From contig NZ_FNOR01000005.1 of the NCBI RefSeq assembly GCF_900107095.1, positions 216,078-280,077 of the forward strand: DNA of 64,000 nt, in the 5' to 3' direction. Shown piece by piece: positions 34,564-44,562 of this stretch. How positions within the stretch are numbered: the stretch's first letter is position 1; every line of letters starts with the position of its first letter. Origin of the DNA: Collimonas sp. OK242 (GTDB lineage Bacteria; Pseudomonadota; Gammaproteobacteria; Burkholderiales; Burkholderiaceae_D). The translations under genes and the position numbers were made by a program. The notes beneath the pieces were generated by a model that did no database searches, was not told the DNA's origin, and saw only the letters and a program-made list of their open reading frames with translations.

Positions 34564-35550
34564 TTGACTAGCCTCACTACCTTGCGCCGTGCCATCGCCA
34601 TCTTGTGCTGCTTAGCGTTATTCGCAGCATTGGCGCTGGCGCTCGCGGTGTCTTGCGGCAGCAGTGGCTGCGGCTTGGCGGCCGATCAAATCTATTGGTC
34701 CTTGCGCTTGCCGCGTGCGCTGACCGCGTTCGTGGTTGGCGGTTTGCTGGCGTTGGCGGGGGCGTTGATGCAGGTATTGCTGCGCAATCCCCTGGCCGAT
34801 CCTTATGTGCTGGGTTTGTCCGGCGGTTCCGCTGCCGGTGCTTTATCCGCTTTATTAATCGCTAGCCACTTCGGTTTCATGGGCGACGTTGCCGCTGCAT
34901 CGGGCGCGGCGCTCGGCGCCGGGCTGGCGGTATTGCTGTTGTTCGGCCTGGCGCAGCAGGCGCTGCGGCGCCTGCCCGGGGTCGCCCAGCATAGCGGTCA
35001 TCGCCTGATACTGACCGGCGTGATGATCGCCGCCGGCTTCGGCGCGATCGTGACGCTGGTGCTGACACTGGCGCCTGACGGCCAGTTGCGCGGCATGCTG
35101 TTCTGGCTGATGGGCGATCTGGAAGACGCGCGGCTGTTGTTGCCGGCGGCCGTGCTGCTGTTGCTGATTCTGGTATGGAGTGTGTTGCATGCGCGGCAGT
35201 TGAATCTGTTGGCGCGCGGTGAGGGTTTTGCGCAGTTGCTCGGGGTGCCGGTGTTGCGCTTGCGATTGCTGACCTTGTGTGCGGCTTCGCTGGCCACTGC
35301 TGCAGCGGTCACGGTAGCCGGCACGATTGGTTTCATCGGCCTGGTGGTGCCGCATGCGATACGCCTGCTGGTCGGGAATGACCAGCGGATCTTGTTGCCT
35401 GCGAGTGCGCTGGTCGGCGGCGCCGCACTGGTGCTGGCGGATCTGGCGGCGCGTGCCGTGGTTGCGCCGACCCAGCTGCCGGTCGGGGTGATTACGGCTC
35501 TGGTCGGCGTGCCCGTATTCCTGTGGCTGCTATCGCGCAGCAAGGCATGA
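34564..35550 (+). CDS. btuC: Cobalamin ABC transporter permease BtuC
   Basis: 328-aa FecCD-family permease with about ten helices: LRLPRALTAFVVGGLLALAG and LRNPLADPYVLGLSGGSAAG are the conserved N-terminal motifs, GTIGFIGLVVPHAIRLLVG the cytoplasmic loop contacting the ATPase. The best start is a TTG at 34564 (no ATG in frame upstream), 40 bp after btuB; a rare start may lower expression. Riboswitch control through btuB read-through is likely. Confidence 0.92.
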   Translation: MTSLTTLRRAIAILCCLALFAALALALAVSCGSSGCGLAADQIYWSLRLPRALTAFVVGGLLALAGALMQVLLRNPLADPYVLGLSGGSAAGALSALLIASHFGFMGDVAAASGAALGAGLAVLLLFGLAQQALRRLPGVAQHSGHRLILTGVMIAAGFGAIVTLVLTLAPDGQLRGMLFWLMGDLEDARLLLPAAVLLLLILVWSVLHARQLNLLARGEGFAQLLGVPVLRLRLLTLCAASLATAAAVTVAGTIGFIGLVVPHAIRLLVGNDQRILLPASALVGGAALVLADLAARAVVAPTQLPVGVITALVGVPVFLWLLSRSKA

Positions 35551-35560
35551 GGAAGCGGCC

Positions 35561-36346
35561 ATGAGCGAAGTCGTTATCCCATTATTGAGTACCGAACAAC
35601 TGACAGTCAGTGTCGGCCGCAGAGTCTTGTGCAGCGGGCTTGATTGGCAGGTCGCGCCGGGCCAGTTCTGGTGTGTGCTCGGCCGTAACGGCATCGGCAA
35701 GACTACTTTATTGCATACGTTGGCTGGGCTGAATCGCCCGGCTGGCGGCCGTGTAAAGATCCAGGGCGAGGATATCCAGTCTACCTCGGCACAGCAGTTG
35801 GCGCGTTTGCGCGGATTGCTGGCGCAGCAGCAGGCCGATGCGTTTTCCAGCAGCGTGCTGGCGGCGGTGATCGCCGGCCGTCATCCCTATCAGTTCGGTT
35901 TCGGCTGGGATATGGAAGAAGACCGGGCGCTGGCAATGCAAGCGCTGGAACAGGTCAGGATGGCTGCCTTCAGCGCCCACGATGTGATGCAGCTGTCGGG
36001 TGGCGAACGGCAGCGGGTGGCGTTGGCTACCTTGCTGACGCAAGACCCGTTGTTATTCATGCTGGATGAACCTACCGCCCATCAGGACGCCGCGGCGCAA
36101 ATCGTCGTGATGGAATTATTGCGCCGCCTGGCGCCGCAAAAAGCAGTGATCGCGGCTTGTCACGATATCAATCTGGTGGCGCGTTATGCCAGCCACGTGC
36201 TGCTGTTGGGGGATGGCCGGGTGTGGCAGGGCAGTACGGATAGCGTGCTGCAGCCTGAGATTTTGCAGGCCGCATTTTGCTGTCCGTTTGAAGTGGTGGA
36301 AAACGGCTCACGGCGTTTGTTCGTGCCGCTTGCCAGCGTGCCCTGA
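35561..36346 (+). CDS. btuD: Cobalamin ABC transporter ATPase BtuD
   Basis: 261-aa cytoplasmic ATPase: Walker A GRNGIGKT (41-48), signature LSGGERQRVALATLL, Walker B LLFMLDEPTAHQD, switch His in IAACHDINLV. Begins 10 bp after btuC. It pairs with BtuC to power vitamin B12 import. It converges on btuF with 22 bp between stops. Confidence 0.94.
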   Translation: MSEVVIPLLSTEQLTVSVGRRVLCSGLDWQVAPGQFWCVLGRNGIGKTTLLHTLAGLNRPAGGRVKIQGEDIQSTSAQQLARLRGLLAQQQADAFSSSVLAAVIAGRHPYQFGFGWDMEEDRALAMQALEQVRMAAFSAHDVMQLSGGERQRVALATLLTQDPLLFMLDEPTAHQDAAAQIVVMELLRRLAPQKAVIAACHDINLVARYASHVLLLGDGRVWQGSTDSVLQPEILQAAFCCPFEVVENGSRRLFVPLASVP

Positions 36347-36368
36347 TATTCAAGGGGCGGCCAAACAA

Positions 36369-37286
36369 CTACCGGCGCCGGCTGCGCGCCAGATCCAGTT
36401 TCTCGCATAGCTCGGCGGCGCCATCCAGGATGCGCGGCCCGGGACGGCTCATCCAGTTGGGCGTCAGGGCAAACAGATTGTTGCCGGCCACCGCGGCGAG
36501 CCGGGGGAAGCGTTGCCAGCTGGTGCCGGGCGAGCTGCCGCCATCCGCTGCAAAGATCACTTCCGGATTGGCTTGCAACACCGCTTCCGTGCTGACGGTC
36601 GGCGCCAGTTGCGGCAGCTTGCCGAACACGTTTTCGCCACCGCATAAACGGATCACGCTAGTCACCATATGGCTGTCATTGAGCGTCATCAGCGGCTTTT
36701 TCCATATCTGATAAAACACGCGCACAGTCGGCCGTTGACTATAGGTGGCTTCAAGCTGCGCCAGGCGAGCCCTAAAAGCGGTAGCCGCCGCCACGCCGCT
36801 TTCTTCGGTGCCGGCCAGCTGCGATAGCCGTAGCAGGGACGAAGCGACGGCGTCCAGCTGTCGCGGTTCGCTTTCAAAAACCGGAATGCCGATGGCGCGC
36901 AAGCTGGCGATCTGGCTGGCTGAATTGCCGCTGCTCCAGGCCACGACCAGATCCGGCTTGAGAGAGACAATCCGTTCGATATCCAATGCGCTGCTGCTGC
37001 CGACGGAAGGTATTTGTTTGGCGGCAGGAGGGTAGTCGCTATAGTCGCTGACGCCGATCACGTAAGCACCGGCGCCGGCTGCGAACAGCAGCTCGGTCGC
37101 GTGCGGCGCCAGGCTGACGATGCGATGTGCGGGCTGCGCCAGCGCCACCTTATGCCGTGCATCGTCGCGCACCGTGACGCCCTGGGCGCTCGCCACGGCG
37201 GCGAACGCAATCAACACAGACATTCCGGCCGTTGCCAGCCAGATGCGTGCTAGTCCATTGCGATAATGCTGTTGCGGCCGTTGCAC
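36369..37286 (-). CDS. btuF: Periplasmic cobalamin-binding protein BtuF
   Basis: 305 aa, class III periplasmic binding fold: signal peptide ending near VASAQG, then HRIVSLAPHATELLFAAGAG and GVSDYSDYPPAAKQIPSVGS, both typical of BtuF. It delivers B12 to BtuCD. Unusually, it is on the opposite strand from btuBCD and lies 14 bp downstream of panC, so it is not under the cobalamin riboswitch. In related genomes btuF is often with btuCD. Confidence 0.9.
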   Translation of the reverse strand: MQRPQQHYRNGLARIWLATAGMSVLIAFAAVASAQGVTVRDDARHKVALAQPAHRIVSLAPHATELLFAAGAGAYVIGVSDYSDYPPAAKQIPSVGSSSALDIERIVSLKPDLVVAWSSGNSASQIASLRAIGIPVFESEPRQLDAVASSLLRLSQLAGTEESGVAAATAFRARLAQLEATYSQRPTVRVFYQIWKKPLMTLNDSHMVTSVIRLCGGENVFGKLPQLAPTVSTEAVLQANPEVIFAADGGSSPGTSWQRFPRLAAVAGNNLFALTPNWMSRPGPRILDGAAELCEKLDLARSRRR

Positions 37287-37300
37287 GGTAGCATCCAGGC

Positions 37301-38331
<1,031 letters not shown>

Positions 38332-38340
38332 AACAAAAAA

Positions 38341-39204
38341 TTATGCCGGCGCATAAGTCGGCGAGTAGGCCAGTCGCACGTAGATAGGCGCGAACGGTTC
38401 GGCCTGGGTGATTTCAATCAGCGTTTCTTTCGCCAGCTCCAGCATGGCGATGAAATTCACCACCAGCACCGGCACCCCGCGCGACGGATCGAACAATTCG
38501 GCGAACTCGACAAAGCGCGAGGATTGCAGGCGCCGCAAAATCCCGGTCATGTGCTCCCGTACCGACAGTTCTTCGCGGCTGATGGTGTGGTGGGCGGTCA
38601 GCTTGGCGCGCTTGATGACATCGGCCCAGGCGGCTTGCAGATCGTCCAGGTTGACTTCCGGCCAGCGCGTGACGATGCTTTGTTCGATGTAGATCTGGGT
38701 GCGGACATAATCGCGCCCGAGTTGCGGCAGGGCGTCGATCTCGCGCGCCGCCAGCTTCATCTGTTCGTATTCCAGCAGGCGCCGCACCAGTTCCGCGCGC
38801 GGATCTTCAGCTTCTTCGCTGTCGGTTTTGCGGACCGGCAGCAGCATGCGCGATTTGATTTCGATCAGCATGGCCGCCATCAGCAGATACTCGGCGGCCA
38901 GTTCCAGGTTGGTGATGCGGATCTGATCGACGTATTCCAGATATTGCAAGGTGACTTGCGCCATCGGAATGTCGAGGATATTGAAATTCTGCTTGCGGAT
39001 CAGGTACAGCAGCAGATCGAGCGGACCTTCGAATGCTTCCAGGAAGACTTCCAGCGCATCCGGCGGAATGTAGAGATCGGTCGGCATGCGGAACAGCGGC
39101 TCACCATACAGGCGCGCAAAAGCCACGCCGTCGATCACGTTCGGTGTCGAATCGGGTTGACCTTCCAGTGTCAGTTCGGCAGCATCCGACGAATTCTGGC
39201 TCAT
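38341..39204 (-). CDS. scpA: Segregation and condensation protein ScpA
   Basis: 287-aa kleisin that joins Smc and ScpB in the bacterial condensin. Conserved N-terminal core: FEGPLDLLLYLIRKQNFNIL, then ITNLELAAEYLLMAAMLIEI; the C-terminal winged helix is at FVEFAELFDPSRGVPVLVVN. It starts MSQNSSDAAE. Directly preceded by the DUF3460 gene (26 bp), a usual order in Burkholderiales. Confidence 0.95.
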   Translation of the reverse strand: MSQNSSDAAELTLEGQPDSTPNVIDGVAFARLYGEPLFRMPTDLYIPPDALEVFLEAFEGPLDLLLYLIRKQNFNILDIPMAQVTLQYLEYVDQIRITNLELAAEYLLMAAMLIEIKSRMLLPVRKTDSEEAEDPRAELVRRLLEYEQMKLAAREIDALPQLGRDYVRTQIYIEQSIVTRWPEVNLDDLQAAWADVIKRAKLTAHHTISREELSVREHMTGILRRLQSSRFVEFAELFDPSRGVPVLVVNFIAMLELAKETLIEITQAEPFAPIYVRLAYSPTYAPA

Positions 39205-39230
39205 CTGATCGTTACCTGAGCTTGACGGTG

Positions 39231-39440
39231 TCAGTGATTGTTTTGATACACATAGGGCTGTTGATCGACGCGCGATTCCTGGGTGCGCAGCTGGCTGTCC
39301 AGGTCAATCGGGGTCTTGTCCCACAGCAGGGCGCGGCCGGCGCGCTGCTGTTCTTCCAGCTTTGGATTCTTTTCCTTGAGTTCTTCAACGAACTTGGTGA
39401 TGTCGGATTGATAACCGTTAATTTGTTTGGAAAATTTCAT
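39231..39440 (-). CDS. DUF3460 family small protein
   Basis: 69 aa, MKFSKQINGYQSDITKFVEE, highly charged helix followed by LLWDKTPIDLDSQLRTQESR and a Tyr/Gln tail. This is the DUF3460 family, about 60-70 aa, nearly restricted to beta-proteobacteria and consistently found before scpA. Function unknown; no signal peptide. Likely in one transcript with scpA and perhaps panC. Confidence 0.9.
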   Translation of the reverse strand: MKFSKQINGYQSDITKFVEELKEKNPKLEEQQRAGRALLWDKTPIDLDSQLRTQESRVDQQPYVYQNNH

Positions 39441-39604
39441 GGGTGCTTTGATAATGGGCTGGGATCAGGCGCTATTTTAAGCTATTTCCGGCCGCCCGAA
39501 CGGTTTGCCGTCCGGGGATGCAGCTAATGCCACATATCCAAGTGGCAACTAAATGACGATATACTTGAGCAGTTCTTGCACAACCATCGGCTAGAGGAGG
39601 CAGC

Positions 39605-40111
39605 ATGAATCCATGGCTACGCAGCATTTTTACAATAATTGTTCCATTTCTGATTGCCGCTTGCGACCAGAACGGTAATTTCGTACAGGAGGCCGGATTG
39701 GAAAAACTGAATCGCGGGGTATCGTCAGAAGCCGATGTCCGCAACGCCATGGGCCAGCCGGACACGGTATGGGAAAAAGAAGACGGCGAGCGCACGCTGG
39801 AGTATCCGAAAGGACCTGCCGGCGCACGCACCTGGATGTTCTATATCGGCACGGATGGCAAGCTGAGCGATTACAAGCAGGTGCTGACTGAAGAGAATTT
39901 CGCCAGGATCAAGGTCGGCATGCGCAAGGAAGAGGTGCGCCAGATGCTAGGCAGGCCACGTACTGTGGTGCAGTTCACGCGCAAGAACGAGGAAGTGTGG
40001 GACTGGCGCTACATCCAGAGCGACGCCAGCCAGGCTTTCTTTAATGTGCACATGGATATCGCCAGCGGGCTGGTGACCGGTACTTCGGTATCGCAAGTCT
40101 ACGGGCACTAA
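39605..40111 (+). CDS. BamE-like (SmpA/OmlA domain) lipoprotein with duplicated motif
   Basis: 168 aa. Lipoprotein signal MNPWLRSIFTIIVPFLIAAC with Cys20 as acylation site. Two segments resemble the BamE/SmpA fold: LNRGVSSEADVRNAMGQPDT (about 35-54) and IKVGMRKEEVRQMLGRPRTV (about 102-121), each followed by a Trp-containing strand (VWEKEDG, EVWDWRY). Canonical BamE has one copy and about 110 aa. It is thus a BamE-family outer-membrane-facing lipoprotein but probably not the BAM-complex BamE itself. SD GAGGAGG lies just upstream. Confidence 0.85.
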   Translation: MNPWLRSIFTIIVPFLIAACDQNGNFVQEAGLEKLNRGVSSEADVRNAMGQPDTVWEKEDGERTLEYPKGPAGARTWMFYIGTDGKLSDYKQVLTEENFARIKVGMRKEEVRQMLGRPRTVVQFTRKNEEVWDWRYIQSDASQAFFNVHMDIASGLVTGTSVSQVYGH

Positions 40112-40112
40112 C

Positions 40113-40141
40113 GTAGGGTGGGCACGATGTGTCCACCCTAC
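40113..40141. terminator. Strong hairpin between BamE-like gene and metG
   Basis: GTAGGGTGG (40113-40121) pairs with CCACCCTAC (40133-40141), nine pairs, followed by CGTTTT. It starts one base after the stop of the BamE-like gene. The motif resembles a GTAGGGTGGGC dispersed repeat common in many proteobacteria, and can act as a terminator for the plus strand and probably for metG. Confidence 0.75.
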
Positions 40142-40193
40142 CGTTTTAACCAGCGTTAGTTCAGATTCAAACACGGCATACAAATTCAGTTGC

Positions 40194-42299
40194 TTAACTG
40201 ACCCGCATGCCGGGCTCAGCGCCTGGCCACGGATTGAGCACATAGATGCCGGGATTGGCTTTGTCGTCGGCGGCCGAAGCAGCCAGCACCATGCCTTCCG
40301 AAATGCCGAACTTCATCTTGCGCGGCGCCAGGTTAGCCACCATCACCGTCAGTTTGCCGATCAGCTCTTCCGGCTGGTAGGAAGACTTGATGCCGGAGAA
40401 CACATTGCGCAAGCGGCCTTCGCCGACGTCAAGCGTCAGTCGCAGCAATTTGTCGGAACCGTCTACCTGCTCGCAATTGACGATCTTGGCGATGCGCAAA
40501 TCGACCTTCACGAAATCGTCGATCTTGATTTCGGCGGCCAGTGGTTCAATGGTGCTGGCGCGGCTGTCTTCGGTGCCGGCAACTTCAGTTGCGGTTGCAG
40601 CACCGGGCGCAGCCGGCGCATCGAACAAGGCGTCCAGCATCTTCGGTTCGACCCGCGTCATCAGGTGCGAGTAGGCATTGATGCGATGACCGTCAGCTAA
40701 AGGCCGGGTCACATCGGACCACGCCAGCGGCGGGATTTGCAGGAAATCTTCAACCTGCGCTGCCAGCGCCGGCAATACCGGTTTCAGATAGATGGTGAGG
40801 ATACGGAAAGCTTCCAGCAGGCGGCTGCAGACTTCATGCAGGGCTGCTCCCTTGCTGGCATCCTTGGCCAGCTCCCACGGCTTGTTGGCGTCGACGTAAG
40901 CGTTGATGAGGTCGGCTTGCTCCATCACTGCGCGCAGCGCTTTGCCATATTCGCGGCCGTCGTAGAGCGCCTGGATATCGCTTGCAACCGCACGCAGCCT
41001 GGCCAGGAACGGATCGCTGTCGGTAGCCCAGGCGGTGCTCAGCTTGCCGTCGAATTTCTTGGCAATGAAACCGGCAGCGCGGCTGGCGATGTTGATGTAC
41101 TTGCCGATCAAGTCGGAGTTCACGCGGGCGACAAAATCTTCCGGATTGAAATCGATGTCTTCCACCTTGGCGCTCAGCTTGGCCGCGATGTAGTAGCGCA
41201 TCCATTCCGGATTCATGCCGAGTTCGAGATAGCGCAGCGGCGAAATACCGGTGCCGCGCGATTTCGACATTTTTTCGCCGGAGACTGTCAGGAAGCCATG
41301 CACGAACACATTGTTCGGCACTTTCAAACCGGAGAAATGCAGCATCGCCGGCCAGAACAGCGTATGGAAATAGGTGATGTCCTTGCCGATGAAATGATAC
41401 TGCTCAGTCTTCGGATCGGCCATGAAGGCGTCGTAGTCGCGTCCGATCTTGCCGAAATAATTTTTCAGCGAAGCCAGGTAGCCGACCGGCGCATCCAGCC
41501 AGACATAGAAATACTTGCCCGGCTCATCCGGAATCTCGATACCGAAATAAGGCGCATCGCGGCTGATATCCCAATCGCCCATGCCGCCGTCGCTTTCCAG
41601 CCATTCCTTGGCCTTGTTGGCGACTTCGGATTGCAGGCGCGGCTTGCCTTCAGCATTGCCCAAGGCCCAGCCGCGCAGGAATTCCACGCATTGCGGATCG
41701 GACAGCTTGAAGAAAAAGTGTTCCGACGATTTCATCACCGGCGTCGCGCCAGTCAGCGTCGAGTAGGGGTTCTTCAGGTCGGTAGGCGCATATACGGAGC
41801 TGCAGACTTCGCAGGAATCGCCATACTGGTCCTTGGCGCCGCATTTCGGGCACTCGCCCTTGATGTAGCGGTCCGGCAGGAACATGTTCTTGACCGGGTC
41901 GAAGAACTGCTCGATGGTCTTGGTCGAGATGAAGCCGGCGGCTTTCAGCTTGCGATAGATGTCGCGCGACAGTTCGTGGTTTTCCGGGCCGTCGGTCGAG
42001 TGCCAGTTATCGAAGGCGATATGGAAGCCGTCCAGGTACTGCTTGCGGCCGGCCGCGATCTGCGCCACGAATTCCTGCGGCGTGATGCCGGCCTTTTCGG
42101 CGGCGATCATGATCGGCGCGCCGTGCGCATCGTCAGCGCCGACAAAATTGACTTCGTGGCCCTGCATTCGCTGGAACCGCACCCAGATGTCGGCCTGGAT
42201 ATATTCCATGATGTGGCCGATGTGGAACGCTGCGTTGGCGTAAGGCAGGGCGGTAGTGACGAATAATTGGCGGGGAGTTGAAGTCAAGGTGATGCTCAT
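40194..42299 (-). CDS. metG: Methionyl-tRNA synthetase
   Basis: 701-aa class I synthetase (start ATG 42299; an ATG at 42323 adds 8 residues). Motifs: [11 protein letters not shown] (HIGH) at the N-terminus, zinc knuckle [22 protein letters not shown] in [13 protein letters not shown]. The C-terminal EMAPII/Trbp111-like tRNA-binding dimerisation domain ([20 protein letters not shown]) is fused, as in E. coli. Divergent from apbC. Confidence 0.97.
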   Translation of the reverse strand: MSITLTSTPRQLFVTTALPYANAAFHIGHIMEYIQADIWVRFQRMQGHEVNFVGADDAHGAPIMIAAEKAGITPQEFVAQIAAGRKQYLDGFHIAFDNWHSTDGPENHELSRDIYRKLKAAGFISTKTIEQFFDPVKNMFLPDRYIKGECPKCGAKDQYGDSCEVCSSVYAPTDLKNPYSTLTGATPVMKSSEHFFFKLSDPQCVEFLRGWALGNAEGKPRLQSEVANKAKEWLESDGGMGDWDISRDAPYFGIEIPDEPGKYFYVWLDAPVGYLASLKNYFGKIGRDYDAFMADPKTEQYHFIGKDITYFHTLFWPAMLHFSGLKVPNNVFVHGFLTVSGEKMSKSRGTGISPLRYLELGMNPEWMRYYIAAKLSAKVEDIDFNPEDFVARVNSDLIGKYINIASRAAGFIAKKFDGKLSTAWATDSDPFLARLRAVASDIQALYDGREYGKALRAVMEQADLINAYVDANKPWELAKDASKGAALHEVCSRLLEAFRILTIYLKPVLPALAAQVEDFLQIPPLAWSDVTRPLADGHRINAYSHLMTRVEPKMLDALFDAPAAPGAATATEVAGTEDSRASTIEPLAAEIKIDDFVKVDLRIAKIVNCEQVDGSDKLLRLTLDVGEGRLRNVFSGIKSSYQPEELIGKLTVMVANLAPRKMKFGISEGMVLAASAADDKANPGIYVLNPWPGAEPGMRVS

Positions 42300-42484
42300 T
42301 TGGCAATGAATTTGCAACGTCAAGCGCTGCTGGTTGGAATAAAAGAGTGATTTTAGCAGTGACCGGCCAGTCCCTGCTCTAATCCTTACGTCAATCGCGC
42401 TTTGAGTCAGAGCGACACCAGCGGAAAACCGGCGATTTGGTTTAGACTTGGCGCATCTTATAAAGAACCTGCAGAGGAAAAGTA

Positions 42485-43573
42485 ATGAGCGTCACGATTG
42501 AAGCGGTCAAGGCAGCGTTGTCCAGTGTGGTCGACCCGAATACCGGCAAGGATCTGATCAGCAGCAAGTCGGCCAGGAATATCCGGGTCGAAGGCGCCGA
42601 TGTGTTGTTTGACGTTGAGCTCGACTATCCGGCCAAGAGCCAGTTCGCCTTGATCGGCGATGCCGCCGCGGCTGCGGTTGGCGCGCTGGACGGGATCGGC
42701 AAGGTCAGCCCCCATGTCTATTCAAAAATACAATCGCACGCAGTGCAGCGCGGCGTCAAGCTGATGTCTAACGTCAAGAACATCATTGCGGTGGCGTCCG
42801 GCAAGGGCGGCGTCGGCAAATCGACCACCGCCGTCAACCTGGCCCTGGCGCTGGCGGCGGAAGGTGCGCAGGTCGGGATTCTCGACGCCGATATCTACGG
42901 CCCTTCGCAACCGATGATGATGGGTATCAGCGGCCGTCCCGAGACCAAGGACGGCAAAACCATGGAACCGCTGGAAAACCACGGCTTGCAAGTCTCCAGC
43001 ATCGGCTTCATGATCGATCCGGACGAGCCGATGGTGTGGCGCGGTCCGATCGTGACCCAGGCCTTGCAACAGTTGCTGGACCAGACCAACTGGCGCGATC
43101 TGGATTACCTGATCGTCGACATGCCGCCGGGCACCGGCGATATCCAGCTGACCTTGTCGCAAAAAGTGCCGGTGACCGGCGCCGTGATCGTCACTACGCC
43201 GCAGGATATCGCTCTGCTGGATGCGCGCAAGGGTTTGAAAATGTTCGAGAAGGTCGGCATTCCGATCCTTGGCATCGTCGAGAACATGAGTACCCATATC
43301 TGCTCGAATTGCGGCCACGCCGAAGCCATCTTCGGTGAAGGCGGCGGCGCCAGGATGTGCGGCGAATACGGCGTTGAATTCCTAGGCGCCTTGCCGCTGA
43401 CCATGTCGATCCGCCAGCAGACCGATTCCGGCACGCCGACCGTGGTGGCCGAACCTGACGGCCCGGTAGCGCACATCTATAAAGAGATCGCGCGCAAGGT
43501 GGCGATCAAGGTCGCGGAAAAGGCCAAGGATATGAGCAGTAAGTTTCCTACTATCGTGATCAAGAACGATTAA
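42485..43573 (+). CDS. apbC: Iron-sulfur cluster carrier ApbC (Mrp)
   Basis: 362-aa P-loop ATPase that binds and transfers Fe-S clusters. N-terminal DUF59/MIP18 domain (1-85), then deviant Walker A GKGGVGKS (106-113), [16 protein letters not shown], and the cluster-ligand CxxC in [26 protein letters not shown] ribosome-binding site before ATG 42485. Divergent with metG, a conserved order in beta- and gamma-proteobacteria. The stop overlaps the convergent cupin gene by 4 bp. Confidence 0.95.
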   Translation: MSVTIEAVKAALSSVVDPNTGKDLISSKSARNIRVEGADVLFDVELDYPAKSQFALIGDAAAAAVGALDGIGKVSPHVYSKIQSHAVQRGVKLMSNVKNIIAVASGKGGVGKSTTAVNLALALAAEGAQVGILDADIYGPSQPMMMGISGRPETKDGKTMEPLENHGLQVSSIGFMIDPDEPMVWRGPIVTQALQQLLDQTNWRDLDYLIVDMPPGTGDIQLTLSQKVPVTGAVIVTTPQDIALLDARKGLKMFEKVGIPILGIVENMSTHICSNCGHAEAIFGEGGGARMCGEYGVEFLGALPLTMSIRQQTDSGTPTVVAEPDGPVAHIYKEIARKVAIKVAEKAKDMSSKFPTIVIKND

Positions 43574-43932
43574 GGCGGAAACAAGGCGGCTACATCATGA
43601 TGTATCGCCAGCCAGATGGTAGGCTGCGCCGCATCGGTCCATTCGATGCGATGGCGGCAATGCGAAGGAATGTGGAGCCAGGCGCCCGGTTGCATGACAT
43701 GTTCATCGGCCGTGCCCTCCAGCGTCAGGCCGGCCTTGCCGCTGAGTAGCAGCACCCATTCCTCTTGCGGATTGTCGTACCAGAAGCCGGGCGGGCTGGC
43801 CTGGCCATTGGAAATGATGCGCTCGATTTTCAAGCCGGCGCGCTGGTGCAGAAGTTCGAATACTTCGGTCGAACCATCGGGCGGCAGCGGGGTCAATAAA
43901 TTGCCGTGGGCGTTGCCGTGGTCACCTTGCAT
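43570..43932 (-). CDS. Cupin-domain protein
   Basis: 120-aa single cupin domain: FWYDNPQEEWVLLLSGKAGL corresponds to motif 1 (with Glu-Glu rather than two His) and LHIPSHCRHRIEWTD to motif 2. Such proteins are often annotated as phosphoribosylaminoimidazole carboxylase-like or simply cupin; I do not assign a reaction. Overlaps apbC tail to tail by 4 bp. Confidence 0.85.
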   Translation of the reverse strand: MQGDHGNAHGNLLTPLPPDGSTEVFELLHQRAGLKIERIISNGQASPPGFWYDNPQEEWVLLLSGKAGLTLEGTADEHVMQPGAWLHIPSHCRHRIEWTDAAQPTIWLAIHHDVAALFPP

Positions 43933-44044
43933 AATATTTTCCTTGTAACAGCGATGTATTCAGCAACGATTAGGCAGCGGCGTATTATTGCACCCACTAC
44001 GTTGCACCGATTTTATTCAGATTTCCCACATGAAGGAGAAGACA

Positions 44045-44452
44045 ATGAAATCACGCATTTTTTCCGTACTGTTTTCAGCAGCCCTGCTGGGCGCCAGCCT
44101 GCTGCCGCAGATGGCCCACGCCGCATCGGTTTCCTTCATCGAGCCGGCGGATGGCGCGCTAGTCAGCAGCCCGTTTACCGTCAAGTTCGGCGTCAGCGGC
44201 ATGGAAGTCAAACCGGCCGGCGATATGACGGCGGGCACCGGCCATCATCATCTGCTGATCAACGCAGACAGCATCGCGGCCGGACAATCGATCCCGGTGG
44301 ATGACAAGCATTTGCATTTTGGCAAGGGGCAGACTGAAACCAGCGTCACGCTGCCACCGGGGAAATATAAACTGACCATGCAATTTGCCAACGGCGCTCA
44401 CCAGTCTTATGGTCCGGAGTTGAGTAAAACCATCAACGTCACCGTCAAATAG
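44045..44452 (+). CDS. DUF4399-family periplasmic protein
   Basis: 135 aa from ATG 44045 with AAGGAG ribosome-binding site. Cleavable signal peptide MKSRIFSVLFSAALLGASLL..AHA, then SVSFIEPADGALVSSPFTVK and a C-terminal strand FANGAHQSYGPELSKTINVT. The H-H-H cluster (GTGHHHLLINAD) and KHLHFGKGQ suggest metal binding; this fits DUF4399. Role unknown. An upstream ATG at 43988 has no coding character. Confidence 0.85.
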   Translation: MKSRIFSVLFSAALLGASLLPQMAHAASVSFIEPADGALVSSPFTVKFGVSGMEVKPAGDMTAGTGHHHLLINADSIAAGQSIPVDDKHLHFGKGQTETSVTLPPGKYKLTMQFANGAHQSYGPELSKTINVTVK

Positions 44453-44528
44453 TCGTTCATCCCGGCCAATACCGGCCAGCGGTTCCATCCGCTGGTGCAA
44501 CGCGGTAAAATGGGGTTTTCCTTGATAG

Positions 44529-44555
44529 CGGCTTTGGCAATCCAAGGCCGTTTTT
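44529..44555 (+). terminator. Intrinsic terminator-like hairpin immediately before gltX
   Basis: C-GGCTTTGG (44529-44537) pairs with CCAAGGCC-G (44542-44550), a nine-pair stem with a CAAT loop and one T-G pair, followed directly by TTTTTATTT. It ends 8 nt before the gltX ATG, so it could be the DUF4399 gene's terminator or a control element for gltX. Confidence 0.7.
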
Positions 44556-44562
44556 ATTTATC

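Noticed and set aside
40737..42266. 509-codon open frame on the plus strand opposite metG
   Set aside because: Antisense shadow of metG; no start signals or family resemblance.
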